DNA of 64,000 nt, taken from positions 2,356,001 to 2,420,000 of the forward strand of contig NZ_CP025430.1 in assembly GCF_002847445.1 (NCBI RefSeq). Reading direction: 5' to 3'. Each line of letters opens with the position of its first letter. Positions within the stretch are counted from its first letter, which is position 1. The notes beneath the pieces are model-generated. The model had not been told where the DNA came from and ran no database searches. It worked only from the letters and a program-made list of their open reading frames with translations. Of this stretch, positions 35,280 to 44,184 are shown piece by piece. Source of the stretch: Paracoccus zhejiangensis (GTDB lineage Bacteria > Pseudomonadota > Alphaproteobacteria > Rhodobacterales > Rhodobacteraceae). A program made the translations under genes and the position numbers.

Positions 35280-35441
35280 TCACGACAGGCGGTTGATTTC
35301 TTCCTTCAGCCGCAGCTTTTCGCGCTTCATCACCATGATGTCCTGATCGTTGGTTCCGGGGCTTCTTTGAGCCTTTTCAACAGCCTCGGACAATGCGTTG
35401 TGCTTTTTGCGCAGTTCCTCGACATGAGAAGCAACCGACAT
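35280..35441 (-). CDS. DUF465 (YdcH-family) small protein
   Basis: A 53-residue protein starting MSVASHVEELRKKHNALSEA and ending MKREKLRLKEEINRLS. It is a helical, coiled-coil-like small protein; the KREKLRLKEEI core is the DUF465/YdcH signature. Function unknown. GGGAG precedes the ATG at 35441 by 6 bases. It stands alone, convergent with phaB. Confidence 0.85.
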   Translation of the reverse strand: MSVASHVEELRKKHNALSEAVEKAQRSPGTNDQDIMVMKREKLRLKEEINRLS

Positions 35442-35516
35442 ATCGTTCTCCCTTTGTGTCTTGCGAGTGAGGGGCAGTCGAGCACAGAATTTCGATTCTG
35501 TCACGAGAGTTTCACA

Positions 35517-36260
35517 CTACCAGAGGTTGATCGGCTGGCCTTCGCGCAGGACCGCTGCGGCCGCCGGCGAGAGGTCCTCGCCATCCTTCAGATGGCTCGA
35601 TTCGGCATGCATGACGAAGGGTGCCAGCAGCCGCAGCGGCGCGCGTGCGCCCTTGCGCGCAGCCACGATCACGCGGCCCGCCTCGCGCCCCGTCCGCGCG
35701 GCAATCGGCAGGATGGTGACACCACCCGCCCGGCCGGCCAGTGCCAAGATCAGCGAGTCCAGCCGGTCAGCCCGCTGGATCAGCGTCACCACCCCGCCCG
35801 GCCGCAGCCGGCGCAGAGCGGCATCGATCCAGCCGGCCATCGGCGTTTCCTCGTGCCGCGCCTCGCCCCGGCCGGCATCCCCGGGTGCCGTGCCGCCCTG
35901 GAAGAAGGGCGGGTTGGCGATGATATGGTCAAAGCTCTCGGACCTGAGTTCCGCCGGCATCCGCGCCAGATCGCCCGTGATCACCCGCAGCGGGATCGCG
36001 TTCCGTGCGGCGTTCTGCCGCGCCAGTTCGGCATAGTCCCCCTGCCGCTCCAGCCCGGTCAGCACCGCACCCGGCACCCGCCAGCCCAGACAAAGGCTCG
36101 CCACCCCGGCCCCGCAGCCCAGTTCCAGCACGCTTTCACCCGGGCTTGCCGGACAGGCCGCCGCCAGCATCACCGCATCCGCGCCCGAGCGATAGCCGTG
36201 CCGGGGCTGGGCAATCGTCAACCGGCCATCCAGGAAATCGTCAGAGGTGAGGTCACTCAT
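35517..36260 (-). CDS. TrmN6/YfiC-like SAM-dependent methyltransferase
   Basis: A 247-residue class I methyltransferase. The SAM motif is VLELGCGAGVASLCL and the amino-methyltransferase motif NPPF is in HIIANPPFFQGG. The start (DGRLTIAQPRHGYRSGADAVML) is typical of the tRNA1(Val) A37 N6-methyltransferase group, so m6A in tRNA is the best guess. The ATG at 36260 overlaps the end of the DUF2007 gene by 8 bases, so the two are coupled. Confidence 0.88.
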   Translation of the reverse strand: MSDLTSDDFLDGRLTIAQPRHGYRSGADAVMLAAACPASPGESVLELGCGAGVASLCLGWRVPGAVLTGLERQGDYAELARQNAARNAIPLRVITGDLARMPAELRSESFDHIIANPPFFQGGTAPGDAGRGEARHEETPMAGWIDAALRRLRPGGVVTLIQRADRLDSLILALAGRAGGVTILPIAARTGREAGRVIVAARKGARAPLRLLAPFVMHAESSHLKDGEDLSPAAAAVLREGQPINLW

Positions 36261-36465
36261 CCAGACCGGCATCGCGCAGGATGGCGCCGGCCATGAAATG
36301 GTCTCGGTCCGCCACCATCAGCCGCTGCGGCAGCAGCGCACCGATCGAACCTTCCAGCACGCTCATATGCTGGTCGAACTGGAAGGCGGGGATATCATGT
36401 TGCTCCAGAAGGTCCAGCGCACGGGCCAGACGCAGCGGATCGGTGGTACGAAGCAGTTCTTTCAT
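36253..36465 (-). CDS. DUF2007 small protein
   Basis: A 70-residue protein: MKELLRTTDPLRLARALDLL, then FDQHMSVLEGSIGALLPQRL and a C-terminal ILRDAGL. The MSVLEGS block and the overall pattern are those of DUF2007, a ferredoxin-like small domain sometimes called putative signal-transducing protein, without proven function. It overlaps the methyltransferase gene and is divergent from the polyprenyl synthase, an arrangement common in alphaproteobacteria. Confidence 0.88.
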   Translation of the reverse strand: MKELLRTTDPLRLARALDLLEQHDIPAFQFDQHMSVLEGSIGALLPQRLMVADRDHFMAGAILRDAGLDE

Positions 36466-36537
36466 GCCCTTGATGTTATGGGGCGGTTGCACCGATGTCG
36501 ATGGCGTGGCAATGGCAGGACGCGAAAGGGGCCACCG

Positions 36538-37545
36538 ATGATCACCACCACCACCGACAGCGCCTCGACGCCGCTGGACCGCCTCTCCGAGCGCCTTGCC
36601 GGCGATATGGAGCAGGTGAACATCCTGATCCGCGCCCGCATGGCTAGCCGCCACGCCCCGCGCATCCCCGAGGTGACCGCCCATCTGGTCGAGGCCGGGG
36701 GAAAACGCCTGCGCCCGATGCTGACGCTGGCCGCCGCCCGGCTGCTCTCCTATCCGGGGCAGGATCACGTCAAGCTGGCCGCGACGGTCGAGTTCATCCA
36801 CACCGCCACGCTGCTGCATGATGACGTGGTCGATGAAAGCCGCCAGCGCCGCGGTCGGCCGACCGCCAACCTGCTCTGGGACAACAAGTCCAGCGTGCTG
36901 GTCGGCGATTACCTGTTCGCCCGCAGCTTCCAGCTGATGGTCGAGACCGGCAGCCTGCGAGTGCTGGACATCCTCGCCAATGCCAGCGCCACCATCGCCG
37001 AGGGCGAGGTGCTGCAACTGACCGCCGCGCAGGATCTGCGCACCGACGAATCCATCTATCTGCAGGTGGTGCGGGGCAAGACAGCGGCACTGTTTTCCGC
37101 CGCGACCGAGGTGGGCGGGGTGATTGCCGGCGCGCCCGAGGCGCAGGTGCGGGCGCTTTTCGACTATGGCGACGCGCTGGGGATCGCCTTCCAGATCGTC
37201 GACGACCTCCTGGATTACGGCGGCGTCAGCGCCACCATCGGCAAGAATATCGGCGATGATTTCCGTGAGCGCAAGTTGACCCTGCCGGTGATCAAGGCCG
37301 TCGCCCGCGCCGATGCCGAGGAGCGCGCCTTCTGGGTCCGCACCATCGAGGTCGGCGACCAGCGCGAGGGCGACCTGGAAGAGGCGCTGGCGATCATGGC
37401 GCGGCATGGCGCGATGGAGGCGGCGCGGGCCGATGCGCTTGGCTGGGTCGCCAAGGCCAAGGCGGCGCTGACCCTGCTGCCCGGGAACGAGATCCGCGCC
37501 ATGCTGGATGATCTGGCCGATTTCGTCGTCGCCCGCGTGGCCTGA
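36538..37545 (+). CDS. Long-chain polyprenyl diphosphate synthase (ubiquinone side chain)
   Basis: All-trans prenyl synthase of 335 aa. The first Asp-rich motif is DDVVD at residues 95-99 and the second is DDLLD near residue 222. The fifth residue before the first motif is Ala90; a small residue there allows long products. In ubiquinone-10 bacteria such as Paracoccus, decaprenyl diphosphate is the expected product, which is inference from family knowledge. AAGGGG lies 7 bases before the ATG at 36538. Confidence 0.92.
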   Translation: MITTTTDSASTPLDRLSERLAGDMEQVNILIRARMASRHAPRIPEVTAHLVEAGGKRLRPMLTLAAARLLSYPGQDHVKLAATVEFIHTATLLHDDVVDESRQRRGRPTANLLWDNKSSVLVGDYLFARSFQLMVETGSLRVLDILANASATIAEGEVLQLTAAQDLRTDESIYLQVVRGKTAALFSAATEVGGVIAGAPEAQVRALFDYGDALGIAFQIVDDLLDYGGVSATIGKNIGDDFRERKLTLPVIKAVARADAEERAFWVRTIEVGDQREGDLEEALAIMARHGAMEAARADALGWVAKAKAALTLLPGNEIRAMLDDLADFVVARVA

Positions 37546-37567
37546 GCGAAGTCCCTACATGAAAGAA

Positions 37568-37589
37568 CCCGGCCCCTTTCGAGGCCGGG
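37568..37589. terminator. Hairpin between polyprenyl synthase and amtB
   Basis: Stem CCCGGCC at 37568-37574 and GGCCGGG at 37583-37589 with an 8-base loop. On the minus strand it is followed by TTCTTTC, so it fits better as the amtB terminator. On the plus strand a G-rich run follows. Confidence 0.65.
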
Positions 37590-37612
37590 CCGGGGGGAAG
37601 GCATAAGCTGCC

Positions 37613-39001
37613 TCAGTTGTAGGCGTTTTCCCCGTGGGTGGTGACATCCAGACCCTGGCGCTCGTCGGTATCGGCGACGCGCAGCCCCATCACCGCCTTG
37701 ACCAGATGGATGGCGATGAAGCTGACCACGCCCGACCAGATGATGCAGATCACCACGCCGAGGGTCTGGGCATAGACCTGCCCGCCCATGTTGAACTCGG
37801 CAACCGCGCCGGTGGCATAGTCCCAGACCCCGGCGCCACCCAGCGAGGGCGAGGCGAAGACGCCGGTCAGGATCGCGCCGATGATGCCGCCGACGCCGTG
37901 GATGCCGAACACGTCGAGACTGTCATCGATGCCGATCTTGGATTTCAGCGAGACGACGACCCACATGCAGGCAAGGCCGGCGATCAGGCCGATGGCGATG
38001 GCGCCCATCGGGCCGACGAAACCCGCGGCCGGGGTAACACCGACCAGACCGGCAATCGCGCCCGAAACCGCACCCAGCAGCGAGGGATGGCCGCGCATGA
38101 TCCATTCGCCAAAGGCCCAGGCCAGCGCCGCGGCAGCGGTGGCCACGACCGTGTTCAGGATCGCCAGCGCGGCAAGGCCGTTGGCCTCGAGGTTCGAGCC
38201 GGCGTTGAAGCCGAACCAGCCGATGAACAGCAGGCAGCCACCGATCAGGGTGAAGGTCAGGTTATGGGGCGCGATCAGCTCGCGGCGATAGCCGAGCCGG
38301 GGACCGGCGACCAGTGCAGCGACCAGACCGGCAATACCCGCATTGATGTGGATGACGGTACCGCCGGCAAAGTCCAGCGCGCCATGGCCAAACAGCAGCC
38401 CCGACGGCGCGTCATAGGCCGAGGGACCGCCCCACCACCAGACCATATGGGCCATCGGCAGGTAGGAAAAGGTGAACCACAGCACCACGAAGGCGAGGAT
38501 GGCCGGGAACTTCATCCGCTCGGCCGTCGCGCCGACGATAAGCGCCGGGGCGATGCAGGCGAAGGCCATCTGGAAGATCACGAAGGAAAGCTCGGGGATA
38601 TAGACCCCGGCCGAGAAGGTCTCGGCGATGCTCGAGGTGGTGACGCCCGACAGGAAAGCCTTGGAGAGATTGCCGATGTAGGGGGTCAGGAAACCCGCAT
38701 CCTCGGCCGATCCGGCGCCGGTGAAGGCCAGCGAATAGCCGTAGATCACCCAGAGCAGCGCCATTACGCAGAAGGTCGCCAGCACCTGCATCAGCACCGA
38801 CAGCACGTTCTTCGAGCGCACCAGACCGCCATAGAACAGCGCCAGCCCCGGCAGGGTCATCATCATCACCAGAATGGCCGACACCATCATCCAGGTCGTG
38901 TCACCCTTGTCCGGCACCGGCACGGCGGCATCCTGCGCCAGCGCCGGCAGCGCGGTCAGCGCCCCCAGGGCCAGCAGGGTGGGGAAAAGCGTGCGTCTCA
39001 T
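37613..39001 (-). CDS. amtB: Ammonium transporter AmtB
   Basis: Amt/Rh channel of 462 aa with a cleavable signal (PTLLALGALTALPALAQ) and eleven further helices. The twin-His pore residues are in PMAHMVWWWGG and FGIHGVGG, and GGTVIHINAG is diagnostic. It imports ammonium under nitrogen limitation. Unusually for amtB, no glnK (PII) gene is adjacent: upstream is a divergent PBP gene and downstream a convergent gene. A TGC-N11-GCA palindrome 150 bases upstream suggests NtrC control. Confidence 0.95.
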   Translation of the reverse strand: MRRTLFPTLLALGALTALPALAQDAAVPVPDKGDTTWMMVSAILVMMMTLPGLALFYGGLVRSKNVLSVLMQVLATFCVMALLWVIYGYSLAFTGAGSAEDAGFLTPYIGNLSKAFLSGVTTSSIAETFSAGVYIPELSFVIFQMAFACIAPALIVGATAERMKFPAILAFVVLWFTFSYLPMAHMVWWWGGPSAYDAPSGLLFGHGALDFAGGTVIHINAGIAGLVAALVAGPRLGYRRELIAPHNLTFTLIGGCLLFIGWFGFNAGSNLEANGLAALAILNTVVATAAAALAWAFGEWIMRGHPSLLGAVSGAIAGLVGVTPAAGFVGPMGAIAIGLIAGLACMWVVVSLKSKIGIDDSLDVFGIHGVGGIIGAILTGVFASPSLGGAGVWDYATGAVAEFNMGGQVYAQTLGVVICIIWSGVVSFIAIHLVKAVMGLRVADTDERQGLDVTTHGENAYN

Positions 39002-39152
39002 CAGGTGTCACCTTTCGCTGTGGCATCTTTTGGCAGCACGAGGCTGCGTCATCGCCACAAGGCCGTTCCGATCCGCGCGCGACAAGATTGCCGCCCTTTT
39101 CCGCAGTGCAGAAACTTCCCCTGCCCGCCCGATTGGCAAACCAGAAGTTGAG

Positions 39153-39169
39153 TGCCGCAAAATGCGGCA
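39153..39169. promoter_or_regulatory. Perfect palindrome resembling an NtrC site, upstream of amtB
   Basis: TGCCGCA at 39153-39159 and TGCGGCA at 39163-39169 flank AAA. The TGC-N11-GCA pattern matches the core of NtrC sites. It is 152-168 bases upstream of the amtB start. In Rhodobacter capsulatus NtrC is known to activate sigma-70 promoters from upstream sites, so absence of a clear sigma-54 promoter here is not decisive. Confidence 0.45.
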
Positions 39170-39286
39170 GAAACCGGACGGTTCAGCAGCCATCACGGAT
39201 TGGTCAGCCACATTCCATCCAGACGATTCTTCCTGTATGCTCTGCGCCAATCGGGTCGGATCAATCGGCCGGGCAGGAACGCAGGC

Positions 39287-41554
39287 ATGAAACGAACGAC
39301 CGATACACCGAAACGCTCGGGGCGCAGCCCTGTTGCCGACAAGCGCAGCTTCACCGAGCCTGAGCCGACCAAGGCCTCCACGCGACGCAAGCCCGCACCG
39401 CCCAAGCGCGGCAACATGGTGACCCGTGGCGTCAGCGGATTCGTCAGCCTGGTCTGGCGGGTGATCTGGGGCAGTTTCTGGCGTCTGGCGCTGGTCATGG
39501 CCCTGATCATCGGCGCGGCCTCGTTCTACTATTACAGCGGTCTGCCCGAGGCCTCGGCGCTGTTTGACGGCCGCGCCCGTGGCTCGGTCACCATGCTGGA
39601 CCGCGACGGCCGGGTTTTTGCCTGGCGCGGTGAGACCTTCGGCACGGTCAGCTCCGACAAGATCGCCCCGGTGCTGAAAGAGGCGGTGATCGCCACCGAG
39701 GACCGCCGGTTCTACACCCATCTCGGCGTCGACCCGATCGGCATCGCCGGCGCCATGCGCATCAACATGGCCGAGGGACGCGGACCCCTGGAGGGTCACG
39801 GCGGTTCGACCATCACCACGCAGGTCGCCAAGCTCCTGTGCCTGGGCGAGACCTTCGACCCGATCCGCTGGAAGAACGAGGCCGATTACGAGGCCGAGTG
39901 CCGCAAGTCGAGCCTGTGGCGCAAGGTCAAGGAAGTCCCCTTCGCGCTGGCGCTGGAAGCCAAGTATTCCAAGGACGACATCCTCAACATCTACATGAAC
40001 CGCTCTTACCTGGGCGGTGGCGCGCGCGGCTTCGAAGCGGCGTCGCAGCGGTACTTCAACAAGCCGGCCAGCGATGTCACCGCGTCGGAAGCCGCCATGC
40101 TGGCGGGCCTTCTGCGCGCACCCAGCTATTACGCGCCGACCTCGAACCTGCAGCGGGCGCAGGACCGCGCCAGTGTCATCCTCGGGGTGATGCACGAAGA
40201 GGGCTACCTGGACAATCAGCAGCTGGCGGCCGCCAAGGCCGAGCCTGCGGTGCTGAGCCGCGCGGCAGCGGCCCGCGCCGGTGGCTACTTCGCCGATTGG
40301 GTGATGGAATCGGGTCCCGGCTTCCTGACCAGCGAAACCACCGAAGACGTCACCATCATGACCACGTTCGACCAGCGTATCCAGCGCGCGGCGGAACGGG
40401 CGCTGACCAATATCTTTGACGAGAAGGTCAAGGATGGCAGCAAGGCCGAGGCCGCCGTTGTGGTGATGAGTGCCGATGGCGCCGTCCGGGCGATGATCGG
40501 AGGGCGCGATTCGACCGTGAACGGTGCCTTCAACCGCGCCACCCAGGCCAAGCGCCAGCCGGGTTCGTCCTTCAAACCCTTCGTCTATGCCGCCGCGCTG
40601 GAACTGGGCTATTCGCCGAACGACGTGGTGCTGGACGGGCCGCTGACCATCAACGTCAAGGGCTCGGGCCCGTGGTCGCCGAAGAACTATACCCGCAACT
40701 ATAAGGGCAATGTCACGCTGACCCAGGCACTGCAGAATTCACTGAACACCGCGACGATCCGGCTTCAGGAATCGGCTGGCCGTGACATGGTGCGCAAGGT
40801 GGCCGAGGATTTCGGCTTCGCCAGCAACATGGCCAACGGCCCCTCGCTAGGTCTGGGCGTATCGGAAAGCACGCTTCTGGAAATGACCGGGGCCTATGCC
40901 GGCATCCGCAATGGCGGCACCGCCGTCAGCCCCTATGGCTTGATCGAGCTGCGCATCAAGGGCGATGACCAGCCGCTGATGGGCCAGTCGGGCGGCATGG
41001 GCGAGCGCGTCATCAGCCAACGCGCCGCCGGCCAGTTGATCTACATGATGGAACAGGTGATCGAGCACGGCACCGGCACCCGCGCCCGGCTGCCGGGCCG
41101 CGAGGCCGCCGGCAAGACCGGCACCACCTCCTCCTATCGCGACGCCTGGTTCATCGGCTTCACCGAGCAATACGTGACCGGCGTCTGGATGGGTTATGAC
41201 GACAACACGCCGCTGAAGGGCGTGACCGGCGGTGGTCTGCCGGCCGAGATCTGGCAGGCGGTGATGACCGAGATCCATGACGGTCTGCCGGCCCTGCCGC
41301 TCTCGACCGTCTCGCCCGATGGCAGCGGTGTCATCGTCGGCACCTCGGGTGAGCAGCAGATCGTCACCAGCGGCTCGGCCGATGACCCGCTGGCTGCGGC
41401 ACTGGCCGAGGCGATCCGCGACAACCAGCCGGCACAGCAACCCGCGCAGCAGGCACCGGCCCCCGCGCCGCAGACTCCGGGCGCCAGTAGCTCGAGCAGC
41501 TCGGGCGATGATGCGCTAAGCCAGGCGCTGAACGGGATTCTGGGCGGGAACTGA
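39287..41554 (+). CDS. Class A penicillin-binding protein (PBP1-type)
   Basis: Bifunctional peptidoglycan glycosyltransferase/transpeptidase of 755 aa. A basic cytosolic tail of about 45 residues is followed by one membrane helix (LALVMALIIGAASFYYY). The glycosyltransferase domain has the catalytic Glu in ATEDRRFYTHLG and GGSTITTQVAK. The transpeptidase domain has SXXK in QPGSSFKPF, SLN in QNSLNTA and KTGTT. The C-terminus is Gln/Pro/Ala-rich with a run of serines. I chose the ATG at 39287. It is divergent from amtB. Confidence 0.94.
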   Translation: MKRTTDTPKRSGRSPVADKRSFTEPEPTKASTRRKPAPPKRGNMVTRGVSGFVSLVWRVIWGSFWRLALVMALIIGAASFYYYSGLPEASALFDGRARGSVTMLDRDGRVFAWRGETFGTVSSDKIAPVLKEAVIATEDRRFYTHLGVDPIGIAGAMRINMAEGRGPLEGHGGSTITTQVAKLLCLGETFDPIRWKNEADYEAECRKSSLWRKVKEVPFALALEAKYSKDDILNIYMNRSYLGGGARGFEAASQRYFNKPASDVTASEAAMLAGLLRAPSYYAPTSNLQRAQDRASVILGVMHEEGYLDNQQLAAAKAEPAVLSRAAAARAGGYFADWVMESGPGFLTSETTEDVTIMTTFDQRIQRAAERALTNIFDEKVKDGSKAEAAVVVMSADGAVRAMIGGRDSTVNGAFNRATQAKRQPGSSFKPFVYAAALELGYSPNDVVLDGPLTINVKGSGPWSPKNYTRNYKGNVTLTQALQNSLNTATIRLQESAGRDMVRKVAEDFGFASNMANGPSLGLGVSESTLLEMTGAYAGIRNGGTAVSPYGLIELRIKGDDQPLMGQSGGMGERVISQRAAGQLIYMMEQVIEHGTGTRARLPGREAAGKTGTTSSYRDAWFIGFTEQYVTGVWMGYDDNTPLKGVTGGGLPAEIWQAVMTEIHDGLPALPLSTVSPDGSGVIVGTSGEQQIVTSGSADDPLAAALAEAIRDNQPAQQPAQQAPAPAPQTPGASSSSSSGDDALSQALNGILGGN

Positions 41555-41590
41555 TTCCGCCCGCAATCCGGGCGATCAAGGGGGCAGGCC

Positions 41591-41983
41591 ATGGAACGAG
41601 TTACCGGCGGCTGTCTCTGCGGCAAACTTCGCATCACGGCAACAGGCCGGCCCTATCGGGTCGGCCTTTGTCATTGCCGCGACTGCCGCAAGCATCACGG
41701 CGCGCTGTTTCATGCTTCGGCCATCTTTGCCGAGGATGCAGTCACCATCGAGGGCGAGGCGCACGACTACCAGGGGCGGTTCTTCTGCCCGACCTGCGGC
41801 TCGCCGGTCTTTGGCCGGTCCGGGGACGAGATCGAGGTGAACCTGGGATCACTGGACGCGCCCGACCAGTTCGTCCCGACCTATGAGCTCTGGACCTGCC
41901 GCCGCGCGGCCTGGCTGCCACGATTTGCGGGCATGAGGGAATACACGACCGATCGCGATACGGGCGGGCGGTTCGAGGAATGA
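41591..41983 (+). CDS. GFA (glutathione-dependent formaldehyde-activating enzyme/CENP-V) family protein
   Basis: A 130-residue zinc protein. The Cys-rich fold is shown by GGCLCGKLRI, CHCRDCRKHHG and FCPTCGSPVFG, which bind two zinc ions. True Gfa accelerates S-hydroxymethylglutathione formation, but most family members have unknown function, so I call only the family. GGGGG precedes the ATG. No formaldehyde oxidation genes are adjacent. Confidence 0.88.
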   Translation: MERVTGGCLCGKLRITATGRPYRVGLCHCRDCRKHHGALFHASAIFAEDAVTIEGEAHDYQGRFFCPTCGSPVFGRSGDEIEVNLGSLDAPDQFVPTYELWTCRRAAWLPRFAGMREYTTDRDTGGRFEE

Positions 41984-42109
41984 ACTGCGGGCCGCGACCA
42001 GTCATCCTTGCCGCTCATCACCATCGCGGACGTCGCGGGATCTGTCGCCACCCGCTCGGCCAGCCGCCGTCAAAAGCAGAAACCGCAAAACCCGCCGCCT
42101 GCTGCCGGA

Positions 42110-43537
42110 TCAGCCGTCCGGCATTCCGCCCGTAGCCGAGCCGTTTCCGGCCCCACCCCCATCGCAGGGCCGCGCGGGCAGAACCGCCAGCATCGCCTCG
42201 ACCAGCGCCGCGCGACGGATCGGCTTCGGCACGCTCGCATCCATGCCGCAGGCAAGATATTCGTCCAGGTGATGGGTCATGGCATTGGCCGACAGCGCAA
42301 TGATCGGCGTGCGCGGCAACCCGCCCTCGGCCTCGGCCCGCCGAATCGCCCGCGTCGCCTCGATGCCGCACATGCCGGGCATCTGCACATCCATCAGGAT
42401 CAGATCCGGCTGCTGCGCGCGCCATGCCTCGACCAGTGCCGTGCCGGTCTCGACCAGTCGCGCGCTCAGCCCCAGCCGCCGCAACATGCTGACCAGAACC
42501 AGCTGGTTGGTCTGGTTGTCCTCGGCGGCCAGCACATCCAGCCCGCCCGTCTTCAGCCGCTCCGCCAGGTCGCGCTCCAGACTGACCTGGCTGCGCGCTG
42601 CCGGGCGTTCATTGGTCAGGAGGGCACTAACCCGCGCGCGAAAGTGGCTGCCCCGACCCGGTATGCTCTCCGCCGTCAGGTCGCCGCCCATGATCCGGCA
42701 GAACTGCCGCGCGATGGCCAGGCCCAGCCCGGACCCGCCATGGGTCCGCGCGATGCTGGCATCGGCCTGCATATAAGGGGTGAAAAGCCGCGAAAGCTGT
42801 TCCGGCGTCATGCCGATGCCGCTGTCCTCGACCACGATCTGCAGTTCGCCCGGCAGGTCAGCGACGGCACCGGGGCGATAGTCCAACCGCATTGATACAA
42901 CGCCCCGGTCGGTGAACTTGATGGCGTTCGACAGCAGATTGCCGACGATCTGCCGCAGCCGTGTCGGATCGCTGTCAACCCAGAGCGCGGCCATGTCCGG
43001 AACCTGGAAGGCCAGCCCCTTGGCCGCCGCCTTGGGTCCGAACAGTCGCTTCGCCGAGGCGACAATCTCGGCCAGATTGCAGGGCAGATGCTCCAGCGTG
43101 ACCTGGCCGGCCTCGATCTTCGACAGGTCCAGCACGTCGCTGATGACCGACAGCAGAAGATCGCCCGATTCGATGATGACCGACAGGATATCCTGCTGTG
43201 CAGGGGTCAGCCCGGTCTCGCGCAGCTCCTCGGCCATGCCCAGAACGCCGTTCATCGGCGTCCTGATCTCGTGGCTCATATGCGCAAGGAAGATCGACTT
43301 GGCCTGGTTGGCGGCATCCGCCTCGATCCGCGCCGCCTCGAGATCCATGGTCCGCTGGCGCACGGTTTCTTCCAGCATCTCGGCTTGCAGGTGCAGCCGC
43401 TGATTGCCCTCGTAGACCTGTCGGCTATAGGTCTCGAGCAGCGCCTCGGCCTCGTGCCGCGCCCGCCGCTCGCGTTCGAAGCGCGCACGCGACACCGGTC
43501 CCGCAGCCCGGCTCGCCGGATCGCCGTCACGAGACAT
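42110..43537 (-). CDS. Hybrid sensor histidine kinase (probable H-NOX partner)
   Basis: A soluble 475-residue hybrid kinase with no membrane helix. Residues about 20-80 form a coiled coil (RFERERRARHEAEALLETYS). The HisKA domain has the phosphorylated His89 in AHMSHEIRTPMNG. The ATPase domain has NAIKFTD, DSGIGM and GGSGLGLAIA. A receiver domain follows with Asp383 in ILMDVQMPGM. It has no sensor of its own, and begins 6 bases after the H-NOX stop with its GGAGGG inside the H-NOX gene. It therefore probably takes its signal from H-NOX. Confidence 0.93.
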   Translation of the reverse strand: MSRDGDPASRAAGPVSRARFERERRARHEAEALLETYSRQVYEGNQRLHLQAEMLEETVRQRTMDLEAARIEADAANQAKSIFLAHMSHEIRTPMNGVLGMAEELRETGLTPAQQDILSVIIESGDLLLSVISDVLDLSKIEAGQVTLEHLPCNLAEIVASAKRLFGPKAAAKGLAFQVPDMAALWVDSDPTRLRQIVGNLLSNAIKFTDRGVVSMRLDYRPGAVADLPGELQIVVEDSGIGMTPEQLSRLFTPYMQADASIARTHGGSGLGLAIARQFCRIMGGDLTAESIPGRGSHFRARVSALLTNERPAARSQVSLERDLAERLKTGGLDVLAAEDNQTNQLVLVSMLRRLGLSARLVETGTALVEAWRAQQPDLILMDVQMPGMCGIEATRAIRRAEAEGGLPRTPIIALSANAMTHHLDEYLACGMDASVPKPIRRAALVEAMLAVLPARPCDGGGAGNGSATGGMPDG

Positions 43538-43543
43538 GACCGC

Positions 43544-44092
43544 TCAGCCCTCCATCCGGATGGTGAAGCGGACACACATGCCCTCGGGCACGGTCAGATC
43601 CTGACGCTCCACCCGCGCCGGGCGGCCGAAATACTCGATGCAGGTCTCGACCAACCCGTGACAGAAATCGCCAAGCGGGCGCGGTGAGTGATAGGTCAGT
43701 TCCAGCCCGTCTCCGCTAGCCAGGCGTCGGCTTTCGAAGCGCGGCAACTCGACCCCGGGATAAAGCTTTCGCACCTCGATATGCACCTCGGTCTCGATCG
43801 ATTCGAGCATGGTCAGCACATCGGTCTTGTCGGCGAAGAACTGGGAATAGCGCGCGCTGTAGCGCCAGAACATCCAATGGCCGAATCGGCGCAGATAGTC
43901 GTTCAGCGGCAGCGCGCTGCGGTCACTGAAGGCCTGCACCAGCGCCATGAACTCGTCGCAGGGATAGAAGCCGACCGAGGTATAGGCCCCGCCCGAGCTG
44001 AAATCACCGCTGGAGAGGACCTCATCGACTGCCGCTTCGCCCAGAAGCTCGTCGGCCATCTCGATCAGCTCGCTGAAGACCATACCCTTCAC
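43544..44092 (-). CDS. H-NOX heme-nitric oxide/oxygen-binding sensor
   Basis: A 182-residue stand-alone H-NOX domain. The product starts (M)KGMVFSELIEMADELLG from a GTG at 44092, with GGAAGG 9 bases upstream; the GTG at 44101 is too close to that site. The proximal heme ligand is His104 in EVHIEVRKLYPG. The heme-propionate motif YxSxR is Tyr134, Ser136 and Arg138 in LTYHSPRPL. H-NOX proteins bind NO and regulate a partner kinase or cyclase. Here the partner is the coupled hybrid kinase, giving a likely NO-sensing system. Confidence 0.92.
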   Translation of the reverse strand: MKGMVFSELIEMADELLGEAAVDEVLSSGDFSSGGAYTSVGFYPCDEFMALVQAFSDRSALPLNDYLRRFGHWMFWRYSARYSQFFADKTDVLTMLESIETEVHIEVRKLYPGVELPRFESRRLASGDGLELTYHSPRPLGDFCHGLVETCIEYFGRPARVERQDLTVPEGMCVRFTIRMEG

Positions 44093-44184
44093 GCCATCCA
44101 CCCTTCCTGCAAGGCATGGCGACGGTCATAAGGCAGAGAGCTTAATTTGCGGTGAAGCCCGCCGGGACGGGGGGCGCGGCGGGA

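Noticed and set aside
39021..39036. TGGCATCTTTTGGCAG as a sigma-54 promoter near amtB
   Set aside because: GG-to-GC spacing is one base short and it points away from amtB. Other GG-N10-GC matches on the correct strand were too weak to report.
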